Assembly (NCBI RefSeq): GCF_000312045.1
Contig: NZ_HE978634.1
Coordinates: 2,344,380 to 2,408,379, forward strand
Direction of reading: 5' to 3'
Origin: Noviherbaspirillum massiliense JC206
Lineage (GTDB): Bacteria > Pseudomonadota > Gammaproteobacteria > Burkholderiales > Burkholderiaceae_D
Length of the DNA stretch: 64,000 nucleotides
The position numbers and the translations under genes were made by a program. Numbering within the stretch: position 1 is the first letter of the stretch; every line of letters starts with the position of its first letter. Below are positions 36,310 through 47,257 of this stretch, piece by piece. The notes below the pieces were generated by a model. That model was not told the origin of the DNA. It ran no database searches and saw nothing but the letters and a program-made list of their open reading frames with translations.

Positions 36310-37398
36310 CTACTTTCCGTCATCCGCCGCCTTGAGCCGGGCGATACGCTCGTCGTCACTCGGATGGGAACTCATGTAATCGAGCCAGGTATTGCGCTGC
36401 TTGCTGCCGCGTCGGTTGACCGGTGCTTCTTCCTCATCCTCGTCGTCTGCGTCGTCCTCGCCAGCTTCTGCCGACGCATGTCGATTTGCGCTGCGCGCTT
36501 CGCCCATTTTCACGAACAGGTCCGCCATCGGCGATAGCGGGACCTCGTTAGCCTGCATCATCTCGATCGCATACTGGTCCGCTTCACGCTCGAAATCACG
36601 TGAATATTTCTGATCGATCAGGAAAGTTGGCAGCGCCGCAAGCGCACTCGATACGTCGCCAATGAACATGTGCATGACCACGCCAACACCGGCGGCCTGC
36701 AGCAGCCGGCGCAGGGAATGCCTGCGATGAAGATGGCCAAGTTCATGTCCGAGCACAGCCATCACCGCACGGTCATCCTGTGCGAGCTGGACCAGCTGGT
36801 CGGTCATCACGATCACGCCGTTAGGCAAGGCAAAGGCATTGGGGCCGATGCGGCTGTCACGGAACTCGAGTCGATAGTCAACCTTCTCGCCATACGGCTG
36901 CTGCAGCTTGGCAAACATCCGGCGCAAGCGCACCTGCTCAGCCGGGTCCAGCTTCGAGGCTTGCATGTAGCGCTCATCAATCAGCGTCATTTGCCCCTCG
37001 CCAATTTTCTTTTCGATCGATGCCGGCAGATGCTGAGCGAAATTGTCCGCTGCCCACGGCAATCCCCACTGGTACCCGGCAATCAGAGCGGCCAGGAGCG
37101 ACACCAGGGCAAACAATGAAAGCGGCCAGTTCTGCTGCCAGCGGACCACCCAGGGGTCTCGATAGCCATTTGCACGCAGCAACCGGTCGAGCCCGGGATC
37201 ATTCACTTCGAGGCAAGCGCCATCCGGCATGCGCAGCAGGCGCGGCGCATGGGCCAGCCTTTCAGAGATATCGAGCCGGGAAAGCTTGATGCTGCGACGC
37301 ACCTCCTCACCATGGAATGCCGCAACCCCCTTGTGCAGCATCAGCGTGACCGGATGGCGTCGCGCCGAGATTCCGTCAAAATAAATGGCGTCTATCAT
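36310..37398 (-). CDS. M48 family metalloprotease (HtpX/BepA-like) with acidic insert
   Basis: 362 aa. An N-terminal soluble region (1-88), a transmembrane helix at 92-113, then an M48 protease: HELGH at 218-222 (two zinc His and catalytic Glu) and FEREADQYA at 269-277 (third ligand). Residues about 311-332 are an unusual run of Asp and Glu (EAGEDDADDEDEEE). The C-terminus DYMSSHPSDDERIARL is the typical M48 end. Likely a membrane-bound quality-control protease. The start overlaps the stop of the DUF898 gene by ATGA, so the pair is translationally coupled. Confidence 0.9.
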   Translation of the reverse strand: MIDAIYFDGISARRHPVTLMLHKGVAAFHGEEVRRSIKLSRLDISERLAHAPRLLRMPDGACLEVNDPGLDRLLRANGYRDPWVVRWQQNWPLSLFALVSLLAALIAGYQWGLPWAADNFAQHLPASIEKKIGEGQMTLIDERYMQASKLDPAEQVRLRRMFAKLQQPYGEKVDYRLEFRDSRIGPNAFALPNGVIVMTDQLVQLAQDDRAVMAVLGHELGHLHRRHSLRRLLQAAGVGVVMHMFIGDVSSALAALPTFLIDQKYSRDFEREADQYAIEMMQANEVPLSPMADLFVKMGEARSANRHASAEAGEDDADDEDEEEAPVNRRGSKQRNTWLDYMSSHPSDDERIARLKAADDGK

Positions 37399-38636
37399 AG
37401 GGCTATGTCGATGTCGAACAGGTCACCGGCTTCCTGCCCGATGGCACCTGCATTGTCGGCGGATTGGTCCGCGAGGAATTCTTCCAGGCTGCCGGCAGGG
37501 ATCAGAGTCATGCTCTCGACCCGGTACTTCGCGAGACGGACTGCGCCGAAGGGCTTGTACAGCCCGAAGGTCAGCGTAATCAACGTCAGGTTCGATGCAT
37601 GAATCCACAATAACCGGCGTGCCCTCACCCCGCTCTCGAAGCGGTGCTCTCCCAGTTCGGTGTGGTTCCAAACCAGGTTCTGTATCCGGCTCTCAAGGTA
37701 GGGCCGCACGAACAGGTAAAACGCGTAAGAGAACAGCAGGCCATAGATGATCGCAAACAGCCAGCCGAACATGGTCGACGCCAGCCACTTGTATGCCTTC
37801 GTAGTCAGGAAGGCGAACAGTGCCGCCGGAATCGTGCCAAGGATGACCATGGCAATCGCCTTGCCATAGACCTTGAAGAACTGCGTGCCGCGTGCATGGA
37901 AGAAGAACGGCGTGTGCCCGAAATCGGCATTGTCATGCTGATAGCGCTTGAGAAAGTAATGCGCAAGCGGCACTGCGCTGCCCATGACTCCTATCGGCAG
38001 CAGCACGGCCAGCAAGACGACGCCCATGCTGGGCGCACGCGAGAACGAAGTCACCAGGGTCCAAACAAACAAACCGGTCGTTGCAAGAATGATCGGAAAC
38101 AGAACCAGCATTCGGTAGGCTTGCCCTACCGTGCCGCGAAAATGAAAACGCACGCCGCGGTAACTCGAATTTGCCAGCTTGAAGCGGAAGGCGCGCGCGA
38201 GCAGCCAGGGCATGATTGCGGCAAGAACGAGGGCGACGATGATTGCAGCCACTGCTGAGACGTCGTAGGAGATCTTGTACGCGGCAACCAGGACCAGGGC
38301 CAGGATGCGGCCCTTGAGGATCGCTTTCGGATTGCCGTGATAATCGAAGACCGAACCGGCCACGCGGGTATTGCGATAGAAATATTGCAGCCGGCGCACC
38401 TTGGCCCATGCAGAATAGATGCCGAAGGTCAGAATGGTGAATAGCAGATTGACCACCCAGATTCGGAAATATTCCGCGCCCGTACCCGTGAATTCGAAAC
38501 GCTGCGGACCGATATCCTCCGGGTCAGGCGATGTCTGAACCGATGTCGCATGCGACGAATTGCGGTTCACGGATGCCTTGTTCGCATGGCCGATTCGTTG
38601 CGTGCCCGCCTTGTCTTCAATGATGGCCCCGGCCAT
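37395..38636 (-). CDS. YjgN family protein (DUF898)
   Basis: 413 aa. After a polar N-terminus of about 45 residues comes the DUF898 signature RFEFTGTGAEYFRIWVVNLL, TILTFGIYSAWAKVRRLQYF, and a second-half copy FFFHARGTQFFKVYGKAIAM. About eight hydrophobic helices. YjgN proteins are uncharacterised inner-membrane proteins; several neighbours here (M48, LemA) often accompany them. The stop overlaps the M48 start, and the site-2 protease gene ends 32 bases upstream. Confidence 0.88.
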   Translation of the reverse strand: MAGAIIEDKAGTQRIGHANKASVNRNSSHATSVQTSPDPEDIGPQRFEFTGTGAEYFRIWVVNLLFTILTFGIYSAWAKVRRLQYFYRNTRVAGSVFDYHGNPKAILKGRILALVLVAAYKISYDVSAVAAIIVALVLAAIMPWLLARAFRFKLANSSYRGVRFHFRGTVGQAYRMLVLFPIILATTGLFVWTLVTSFSRAPSMGVVLLAVLLPIGVMGSAVPLAHYFLKRYQHDNADFGHTPFFFHARGTQFFKVYGKAIAMVILGTIPAALFAFLTTKAYKWLASTMFGWLFAIIYGLLFSYAFYLFVRPYLESRIQNLVWNHTELGEHRFESGVRARRLLWIHASNLTLITLTFGLYKPFGAVRLAKYRVESMTLIPAGSLEEFLADQSADNAGAIGQEAGDLFDIDIAL

Positions 38637-38668
38637 GTCCTGTCCCCGCTCGTATGATTCACTGTTGC

Positions 38669-39391
38669 TTATTTAAAGGCCGCAAGCTGTTCGTGCAAAT
38701 CGAAACTCAGTAGCGCCAGGAATGCCACCAGCACTAGGTAGTACAAGCCGTACTCGACCCGCGTGCTCAGCGGCGCCCTGTAATAGTCCGCACCGTTCCC
38801 CTCATGCCGGTTGCGCCATACTGCCCACACCTGAGGCGCTGCCAGGACGCCGATCAGGATCAGCATCGGGCTTGGACGATAGACAAAGAGCGCAATCAGT
38901 ATCGGCATTCCCAGCAGCCAGATGCGCGGGGACAGGATGGCTGTTATGCGCCCGCCATCGAGTGGCGATAACGGTATCAGGTTGAACAGATTCAGCATGA
39001 ATCCTGCATAGGCGAGCGCAAGCAGCAAGGTGCTGCCGTAATTCTTCGCGAGGAAGAAACATGCGAGCGCCCCGGCTGTTCCGGCAACCGGGCCGGCAAT
39101 CCCGACGTAGGCCTCCGTCTCGACATCCATCGGTTGTTGCTTGAGTTCGACCCATGCGCCCACAAACGGAATGAAAGTCGGCAAACCGACATCCAGCCCG
39201 CGCTGCCGCGCCGCCAGATAATGTCCGGCTTCATGAATCATCAGCAGCCCGACAAAACCGGCGGCATAGCGCCAGCCAAAGACCAGAGAATAGGCGAACA
39301 CCGACAGGATCATGCTTCCGCCGGAGAACAATAGCTTCGATAGCTTCGCGAATTTCAGGCCGCTGAACAGCAGCAGAAGCAGCTTGGTCAT
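38669..39391 (-). CDS. Site-2 protease family protein (M50, SpoIVFB-like)
   Basis: 240 aa, about six helices. MIHEAGHYLAARQRG (HEAGH at 53-57) and NLFNLIPLSPLDGGR (Asp145) provide the zinc site of intramembrane metalloproteases. No PDZ or CBS domain is present. It probably cleaves a transmembrane segment, for example an anti-sigma factor or a neighbour-encoded membrane protein (inference). It lies between DUF2167 (24 bases upstream) and DUF898 on the same strand. Confidence 0.9.
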   Translation of the reverse strand: MTKLLLLLFSGLKFAKLSKLLFSGGSMILSVFAYSLVFGWRYAAGFVGLLMIHEAGHYLAARQRGLDVGLPTFIPFVGAWVELKQQPMDVETEAYVGIAGPVAGTAGALACFFLAKNYGSTLLLALAYAGFMLNLFNLIPLSPLDGGRITAILSPRIWLLGMPILIALFVYRPSPMLILIGVLAAPQVWAVWRNRHEGNGADYYRAPLSTRVEYGLYYLVLVAFLALLSFDLHEQLAAFK

Positions 39392-39414
39392 TCAGAAATG
39401 CCTGGGCCGGATTG

Positions 39415-40380
39415 TCAGGAGGAGCTGCCCGGCTGCTGGTCGGAAGCCGCAACAGCGACAGGAGCCGTAGCATCCTTTTTGCGCTTGAAGAATTTTCCGA
39501 GGAACGCAAATGCACCGGCGCCTGCCAGGATGATCACCTTGGCGAATTTCGCGAAAAATGCCGCCGCCACCGCGAGCAGTCCCACTTTCTTTGCAGCGGC
39601 GCCGGCAATCAGGGCGGTCAGGCCATAGGCGGCCACGTTGTCGGTTGAAGCGTTGAAATCCTTGTAGGCCTTGCCCTCCCTGTATTCCAGTGCAGAGAGG
39701 AGTTTCAGTGCATGCGGCTTGTGCTGTTCGATCTCATTCAGACCAGTGACCAGGTTGAGACTGAAGTAGCCTTCCCGGCCCAGGGCGTAAGTGTTGTAGT
39801 TGATGCCCTGGTCGGCGGATGATGTACTGCCCTTGTCCTTGGAAGAGATGGCCCAGACCAGGCGGTGCGCAGCAGCGTCGTAATGAGGCTTTTCGACCCA
39901 ACCAACGATTTCCATTTCGGGTATGCCCTGCTCGCGGCGAAAACTGTTAGATGCTTCCGTGCCTTCCTTGATGGACTCGAACAGCTCGTCGGCTTTCCAG
40001 TCCTTTGCATCGTCGTCCTTGATGTAGCCCGCCTTTTCAAAGCGCACCGTGGTGAACCAGTTCCCATCCGGCCCGACGACGAGGCCCATCACGTCATCGA
40101 CATGGGGATTGCCGAACTTGCGCAGCAGATCGCGCGCCTCCTCGCCTTCAAGATAGGCGTAATTCTGCGGCAGTTTGAGTACAGCCTGTTCGAGCAAGGT
40201 GATGTCGCGCGGGCCTTCCTGCCAATTGAGGCGTCCCGCCTTCTTTTCCCCGTCCTTGCCGGCCTGGGATGCCGAGTCGGCGTTAACTGAGGGAGCTGCA
40301 TTGTCTTGAGCAAGAACCGGTACGGTGGCCGTCATAGCGGCAAACATCACGGAAAGCAGGAAGGTGCGCGGGAAAGGCAT
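39415..40380 (-). CDS. DUF2167 domain-containing membrane protein
   Basis: 321 aa. Signal peptide (MPFPRTFLLSVMFAAMTATV, cleavage near VLAQ), a periplasmic DUF2167 domain (about 45-255; WQEGPRDITLLEQAVLKLPQ, GNPHVDDVMGLVVGPDGNWF, YIKDDDAKDWKADELFESIK), and C-terminal hydrophobic segments (AAYGLTALIAGAAAKKVGLL, KVIILAGAGAFAFLGKFF) ending in a basic tail. ATG 40380 follows AAAGGGAGC. First gene of the leftward DUF2167-S2P-DUF898-M48 series. Function unknown; the family recurs beside envelope-stress genes. Confidence 0.88.
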   Translation of the reverse strand: MPFPRTFLLSVMFAAMTATVPVLAQDNAAPSVNADSASQAGKDGEKKAGRLNWQEGPRDITLLEQAVLKLPQNYAYLEGEEARDLLRKFGNPHVDDVMGLVVGPDGNWFTTVRFEKAGYIKDDDAKDWKADELFESIKEGTEASNSFRREQGIPEMEIVGWVEKPHYDAAAHRLVWAISSKDKGSTSSADQGINYNTYALGREGYFSLNLVTGLNEIEQHKPHALKLLSALEYREGKAYKDFNASTDNVAAYGLTALIAGAAAKKVGLLAVAAAFFAKFAKVIILAGAGAFAFLGKFFKRKKDATAPVAVAASDQQPGSSS

Positions 40381-40531
40381 CGGAAGGCTCCCTTTGATTT
40401 TTATCAAGAAAAGGCATCATACCAACAATCGGTTATCGCCCCTGAAAAAAACCAGGCTCAGAACCTGCAAATTTGCTAATCCACCACAGTAGATTGCCGT
40501 GCCTGCGGGAGCGCGTGCCGGCAGTTCTGCC

Positions 40532-41944
40532 CTACCCCTTCTCGAATATCCATTGCAGGAGTACGTCCAGCGCTTCCTGCGAGCGGGACGCATTCGCATG
40601 ATTGATCATGCACACCACCACGTAGCTCTTTCCGGAAGCGGCCAGGACATAGCCGGCGATTGCGCGCGCATCGTTGAGCATCCCGGTCTTGATATGGCCG
40701 CGGCCGGTCACCGGCTGGTTTCTCAGGCGCTGCCGCATGGTCCCGTCCAGACCGATCAGCGGCATGGAAGACAGGAATTCCGGCATCAGCGGCGACCGGT
40801 AGACGTTCGCCAGCAGACGCGCCATGGTCAAGGCGGGGATGCGCTCCACACGCGACAGTCCGACGCCGTTGTCCATGACGAGTCTGGATGTATCGATACC
40901 CTTCTTGTTTGCGAGCCACATGTGGACGATGGCAGCACCCCGGTCCGGCGTTGCCGGAAGCTGCAAGGCTTCGGCTCCGATCGTCAGCAGCAGCTGACGT
41001 GCCATCACGTTGTTGCTGAACTTGTTGATATCCCGAATCACTTGCGGCAAGGGCGCTGATTCCCATTCCGCCACCATTCGCGCATCGGGAGGAACAATGC
41101 CGTCCACAACTTCGCCCTTCAGGCATCCGCCCAACTCTTTCCAGATTTGCCGAAACACCATGGCGAAATATTGCGTTTGCGAGATCTGGTACGGATGTAG
41201 ATACAACGTCCGCTCGCCGCACAACGCGGAGTAGCTGCCGCCGAAGCGGGCACCGCTTGCGTCGATCACCGGCTGCAGCCGCCCGCGCCAGTCACCGCAT
41301 TCGTCATTGGTCATGGACGGAGCGAGGATGGGATATCCGGCAAGCGGCGGGTCGGTCGCCACCGTCACCCTGCCCTCTGCCGCGTCGGGCAGGAAGCGAA
41401 AGCCGAGCACCTTGTAATTGAGGAGCAAGGCATCCGCTCCCACGTTGTACGGCTTTGCCGGATCGCCATCGAAACCGGCCGGATCAAAAACCGCTTGTTC
41501 GAACACGCTGCGATCCAGCACGAGATCCCCCTTGATTTCCCGTATGCCTCTGGCGCGTATGCGGCGCAGGAGTTGCCACAGGTGTTCCACCATGAAGGCC
41601 GGATCACCGCTGCCCTTGATGACCAGGTTGCCGCGCAATACGTCACCCTGCTGGATGCCGTCGACGTACGCCCGTGTTTTCCATGTATAGGTCGGCCCCA
41701 GGAGCTCCAGTGCTGCGCTGGTGGTGACAAGCTTCATCGTCGATGCCGGAGCAAGCGGGATGTCCTGGTTCATCTCTGCCATGACTGGTCCGCCTATCTC
41801 CTGTACGTATGCGCCGACTGCAAAGGGGGGAATTTCTGCGCGAGACAGGGCATCGACTACTTGAGGAGGCAAGCCTTCGGCGCGTGCGGCAACGAGGAAT
41901 AAGAACAGGAAACAGACAGTGAAAACCGATTGCAGAATGCGCAT
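40532..41944 (-). CDS. dacB: D-alanyl-D-alanine carboxypeptidase/endopeptidase (PBP4)
   Basis: 470 aa, secreted (signal MRILQSVFTVCFLFLFLVAA). The class C low-molecular-mass PBP motifs are complete: SxxK as STMK (68-71), SxN as SNN in NKFSNNVMARQ, and KTG in GHIKTGMLNDARAIAGY. It removes terminal D-Ala and/or cuts peptide cross-links in peptidoglycan. It sits 151 bases upstream of the DUF2167 gene on the same strand, so it could be part of the same envelope block. Confidence 0.93.
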   Translation of the reverse strand: MRILQSVFTVCFLFLFLVAARAEGLPPQVVDALSRAEIPPFAVGAYVQEIGGPVMAEMNQDIPLAPASTMKLVTTSAALELLGPTYTWKTRAYVDGIQQGDVLRGNLVIKGSGDPAFMVEHLWQLLRRIRARGIREIKGDLVLDRSVFEQAVFDPAGFDGDPAKPYNVGADALLLNYKVLGFRFLPDAAEGRVTVATDPPLAGYPILAPSMTNDECGDWRGRLQPVIDASGARFGGSYSALCGERTLYLHPYQISQTQYFAMVFRQIWKELGGCLKGEVVDGIVPPDARMVAEWESAPLPQVIRDINKFSNNVMARQLLLTIGAEALQLPATPDRGAAIVHMWLANKKGIDTSRLVMDNGVGLSRVERIPALTMARLLANVYRSPLMPEFLSSMPLIGLDGTMRQRLRNQPVTGRGHIKTGMLNDARAIAGYVLAASGKSYVVVCMINHANASRSQEALDVLLQWIFEKG

Positions 41945-42238
41945 GGCGAGCGGAATTTGTATCAAGTTGTGTCGGTGCGGCGCATTATCCCATGTCGCGC
42001 GATAGGCACATGGCCGTGCTTCTCATTCGCTTTTCGCACCACGAATGAATTAGAAATCGCAGAGGAACTTTGAAACCCCGAGCTGTTTGAATTTAATCAA
42101 CCGGCCTATTTTCAAACTGGACTTTAATAAGAACAGACACGCGGAACTGCCGCACTTGCGATTGCTCTTCCATCAACTTGCAGCACAGGCAGAAGAAAAA
42201 ACTGAAGAGCATGCAATCTACCAAACCGACGGAGTTCT

Positions 42239-42871
42239 ATGATTCCCTGGATGACAATAACGAATCTTGCCGATACCTTTGTAACCGTTCCTGCCGCAAT
42301 TGCAATCATTATCTGGCTCATCGCCGGCCGCGCGTGGCGCATGGCATTCTGGTGGACACTCTTGTTCAGCTTCGGGCTGCTACTGGTCGCGGCTACGAAG
42401 ATCGCCTTCGTTGGCTGGGGCATCGGCATTCGATCACTGGATTTCACTGGAATAAGCGGCCATGCCATGCGTGCAAGCGCCGTGGTGCCAGTGCTTTTTT
42501 ATCTCATGCTGCAGCAATCCTCACTGCCCAAACGGGCGGCAGGCGTTGTACTGGGCCTTCTGTTCGGCGTGCTGGTCGCAATTTCCCGGCTTGCGATTCA
42601 TGTCCACTCGGTTTCGGAAGTAATGTTCGGATTCTTCCTGGGTGCGGCAATCAGCCTGGGATTCATCCGGATCGCCAGTACGTCATGCATTCCAGTGAGC
42701 CGGCGGCTTATCGCGGCCGGCTTGATTGCCCTGCTGCCGACTGCCTATGCAAATCCGGCACCGACGAGCCGCTGGATCGATGAGCTGGCGCTTTATCTTT
42801 CCGGGCATGACAAGCCATATGTACGCACTGCCTGGCGAATGCCGCACTCATCCCGGACCGGAAATTTGTAA
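42239..42871 (+). CDS. PAP2-type membrane phosphatase
   Basis: 210 aa, about five helices. The second and third phosphatase motifs are present: TGISGHAMRAS (S-G-H) and ISRLAIHVHSVSEVMFG (S-R-x5-H-x3-E). The first motif (K-x6-RP) is degenerate: KIAFVGWGIGIRSLD lacks the RP. The family dephosphorylates lipid phosphates such as undecaprenyl-PP or PGP. The ribosome binding site is GACGGAG. The 294 bases before it (41945-42238) hold no gene that I can support. Confidence 0.75.
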   Translation: MIPWMTITNLADTFVTVPAAIAIIIWLIAGRAWRMAFWWTLLFSFGLLLVAATKIAFVGWGIGIRSLDFTGISGHAMRASAVVPVLFYLMLQQSSLPKRAAGVVLGLLFGVLVAISRLAIHVHSVSEVMFGFFLGAAISLGFIRIASTSCIPVSRRLIAAGLIALLPTAYANPAPTSRWIDELALYLSGHDKPYVRTAWRMPHSSRTGNL

Positions 42872-42974
42872 GCAGGGACGGCGTTATGCCGTCCCCGATA
42901 TAAATGAATAATGAGACCCAGGCTTACCTATGGCTCCCCGACTGTGCGAGCAATCGATGCGAGCCTGCCCGGAT

Positions 42975-43844
42975 TCAAACCAGCTTGTGCCCCTTCAATC
43001 GGGTCAGAATCGCCAGCGGGCTGGACTGCGGATCGTACTGGTCATCGACCGAAATGTGCAGGGTCTGCTCCATCATGAATTGGCCTGACATCGCTGCATG
43101 CGAGGCCTGATCGGAAAAGCATACCCAGGTACTACCGGAAGCAAACGGAATCGTGACCTGCTTCGCGGTTTTCTGATACTCCGGGTCGGCTTTCATGCAG
43201 TCATGCAATTGCAACATCAGGTGGTCGTATTCGCTACGCACTTTCTTGGTCTTGAATTGCGCCCGCAACCAATATGCATGCCATCTGCTGTAAGGTTCCG
43301 TGCGCGGGAGGAAGCGGCGTGCAACTTCTTCAAAGGGTTCCCCAACGCGCCAAACGCGCGGAATGCCGTTCGGATTAATGTTGGTAAATACGCGCAAGAT
43401 GCGCTCGCCATGATTCGGCCGCCCGGCAAATGCGTCCACATGCAGCCGCTTGTCATCGGAACGCCAAGATTGCACCCGGGTTTCCACTTGCAACGGGCGG
43501 TAGCTGGTGGTCGCCATCTTCAGTGTGTTCTTGTAGGCGGGCAAAAGGCTGTGCACCAAGTCTTGCGCTTGTGCACGAAAACGCCCGATCATTCCCGCAA
43601 TGACTGCCTGTTGTCCAGGATCACCTGCCGCACCCTTGAAACGGCCGCGCGCGTCGAGGGTGATGCTGCGGGTACCCGGTGCTTGCGCCGCCGGGGTCAG
43701 AATTTGCTTTTCCGCTTCGTCCAATGCAAATTCCATCTGCGGAAAATGCAGCACCTTGCCTGCTTCCAGAGCGGCAATCCACTTGGCATCGGTGGAGTCG
43801 AGCCGCCAAGTCCGCGCTTCGATATCGATGATCTGCTGATCCAT
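42975..43844 (-). CDS. Kdo hydroxylase family protein (KdoO-like)
   Basis: 289 aa. The segment TWRLDSTDAKWIAALEAGKV, the core RLHVDAFAGRPNHGERILRV, and INPNGIPRVWRVGEPFEEVA match the Fe(II)/2-oxoglutarate-dependent Kdo 3-hydroxylase family. HVD supplies the facial-triad His and Asp; the late QASHAAMSGQFMMEQT supplies the distal His. Such enzymes turn Kdo into Ko in the inner core of LPS under aerobic conditions, as in Burkholderia. Fits the LPS theme of the window. Single gene. Confidence 0.87.
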   Translation of the reverse strand: MDQQIIDIEARTWRLDSTDAKWIAALEAGKVLHFPQMEFALDEAEKQILTPAAQAPGTRSITLDARGRFKGAAGDPGQQAVIAGMIGRFRAQAQDLVHSLLPAYKNTLKMATTSYRPLQVETRVQSWRSDDKRLHVDAFAGRPNHGERILRVFTNINPNGIPRVWRVGEPFEEVARRFLPRTEPYSRWHAYWLRAQFKTKKVRSEYDHLMLQLHDCMKADPEYQKTAKQVTIPFASGSTWVCFSDQASHAAMSGQFMMEQTLHISVDDQYDPQSSPLAILTRLKGHKLV

Positions 43845-43946
43845 TTCAAATCCAACTTACTTTAAAGACGTATTGTAAAAGTTTCGTCTTGGCGGGCGCC
43901 ATTACAGCAGCGAATCGAATAATTAACAAGTAAATACCCCTGCCGC

Positions 43947-43973
43947 CTTGAAAAATGCAATATGCATCCATAT
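43947..43973 (+). promoter_or_regulatory. Predicted RpoH (sigma-32) promoter of groESL
   Basis: CTTGAAA (43947-43953), 14-base spacer, CCATAT (43968-43973) fits the heat-shock consensus CTTGAAA-N11-16-CCCCATNT. The start point would lie inside the adjoining CIRCE element. Confidence 0.6.
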
Positions 43974-43975
43974 AC

Positions 43976-44002
43976 TTAGCACTCGCTAGGGGAGAGTGCT
44001 AA
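43976..44002. promoter_or_regulatory. CIRCE element (HrcA operator)
   Basis: TTAGCACTC-N9-GAGTGCTAA, an exact match to the CIRCE inverted repeat, 114 bases before groES. HrcA represses here until heat or misfolding titrates it via GroEL. Confidence 0.95.
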
Positions 44003-44116
44003 TAATTCTCTCTGGCCATCAACTATTTCCCATGTTGCAGTGTTGCACTTTGGAATTAACCATACGGGCGCAACATTGCCTAAAAAATATAACCCATTGA
44101 ATATAAAGGAGTTTGT

Positions 44117-44407
44117 ATGAACCTTCGTCCTTTGCACGATCGCGTCATCGTCAAGCGCCTCGACCAGGAAACCAAAACTGCGTCCGGCATCGTCCTTCCC
44201 GAAGCTGCTGCGGAAAAACCGGATCAGGGCGAAATCCTGGCGGTCGGCAATGGCAAGATCCTTGAGGATGGCAAAGTACGCCCGCTCGAAGTAAAAGTCG
44301 GCGATCGCGTTCTGTTCGGCAAATATTCTGGCCAAACCGTCAAGGTCAGTGGCGAAGAACTGCTCGTCATGCGCGAAGAAGACATCATGGCAGTCGTCCA
44401 GAAGTAA
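44117..44407 (+). CDS. groES: Co-chaperonin GroES
   Basis: 96 aa, [20 protein letters not shown] with the mobile loop ([17 protein letters not shown]) and the roof [20 protein letters not shown]. The heptameric lid of GroEL. Ribosome binding site AAGGAG. 33 bases before groEL. Confidence 0.98.
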   Translation: MNLRPLHDRVIVKRLDQETKTASGIVLPEAAAEKPDQGEILAVGNGKILEDGKVRPLEVKVGDRVLFGKYSGQTVKVSGEELLVMREEDIMAVVQK

Positions 44408-44428
44408 TACGAATATCCAACGAACTAA

Positions 44429-46090
<1,662 letters not shown>

Positions 46091-46138
46091 TTGCCGTTCG
46101 GTGGAATGCCTTCGCATTCCGCTACCAAGGTCCACAAA

Positions 46139-46168
46139 TAAAGAGGCCCGCTTCGGCGGGCCTCTTTG
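46139..46168 (+). terminator. Terminator of groESL
   Basis: AAAGAGGCCCGC, loop TTCG, GCGGGCCTCTTT: a 12-bp stem closed by a UUCG tetraloop and ending in a short T-run. Confidence 0.88.
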
Positions 46169-46233
46169 CATTTCAAGCTTCCTGCATGAATCCCTGCGCG
46201 GGTCGTCATGCCGGATACACAAAACTGCCGGAT

Positions 46234-47151
46234 TCAGTGCTCGTCCAGATCTTCCTGCTCTTCCCGCGGCTCGCCCAGTGAAGGTTCGGGCTGATAGCTT
46301 GCCAGCAGCTGTTCGCGGCTCTCCGGCGTTTCCAGACTGATGCGTCCCAGCGCGCCGCTGCGGTAATCCTGCAGCAGGGTGTGGGCCGCCTTCTCCAAGT
46401 CCCAGTCTCCGCCCTTCAGCCTGAATCCGCGGCGCTGGGCGATGGCTTCGATCACGCCGATGCCGTCCATGCCTGCTGTCGCCAGGCCATAGCGGGCGGC
46501 GAGCAGTTGCGGGTAGCGCACAAGCAGCTGGTCCGCGAGGAAGCTCGCGACCTCTTCCTCGATGATCGCGTTCACGCCGATCGCATGGCTGGCGGCCAGC
46601 ATCAGGCCGTCGGTAGGATGCTCGATCTTCGGCCACAGCATGCCGGGCGTATCGATCAGGACGATGTTGTTGCCGAGATAGAGACGCTGCTGCGTCTTGG
46701 TGACCGCCGGTTCGTCCCCCACTGCCGCCACCCGCTTTTTCAGCAGTGCGTTCATCAGGGTCGACTTGCCGACGTTGGGAATCCCCATGATCATCATGCG
46801 CAGCGGCTTCAATGCCGTGCCCCGATGCGGCACCAGCTTCATTGCGAGAGCCGGGATCTTGGCGACATCCGCCGGCTTCTTGCAGCTCAGGGCGATCGCA
46901 TGCACGCCTTTTTGCCGGTTGTAATGCTCGATCCAGGCCTTGGTCGCAACCGGATCGGCCAGGTCACCCTTGTTGAGGATTTTCAGACAGGGGCGCTGCC
47001 GATGCTTGCGCAATTGTTCGATCATCGGATTGCAGCTGGCCTCGGGCAGGCGCGCATCCAGCACCTCGATCACCAGGTCGGTCTTCTCCATGGATTCCGC
47101 CGCCTTCTTGCGGGCGGCGTTCATGTGACCGGGGAACCATTGTATGGACAT
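46234..47151 (-). CDS. ylqF: Ribosome biogenesis GTPase YlqF/RbgA family
   Basis: 305 aa starting MSIQWFPGHMNAARKKAAES, the family N-terminus. A circularly permuted GTPase: G4 (LNKGDLAD) and G5 (ALSCKKPAD) precede G1 (GIPNVGKSTLMNAL) and G3 (DTPGML). The C-terminus is a helical domain and an acidic Glu/Asp-rich tail (EPREEQEDLDEH). In Bacillus it matures the 50S subunit; in betaproteobacteria the role is inferred. Confidence 0.92.
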   Translation of the reverse strand: MSIQWFPGHMNAARKKAAESMEKTDLVIEVLDARLPEASCNPMIEQLRKHRQRPCLKILNKGDLADPVATKAWIEHYNRQKGVHAIALSCKKPADVAKIPALAMKLVPHRGTALKPLRMMIMGIPNVGKSTLMNALLKKRVAAVGDEPAVTKTQQRLYLGNNIVLIDTPGMLWPKIEHPTDGLMLAASHAIGVNAIIEEEVASFLADQLLVRYPQLLAARYGLATAGMDGIGVIEAIAQRRGFRLKGGDWDLEKAAHTLLQDYRSGALGRISLETPESREQLLASYQPEPSLGEPREEQEDLDEH

Positions 47152-47257
47152 GCGTGACTTCATTTTGAAAAGAAGGCGCTATTTTACCCGGTGCACGGAC
47201 AGACTCCGGGAAGAAAGCCAAGGCGCAGCGCCTCTGCAGAAACGGCTTGTGTGCAGC

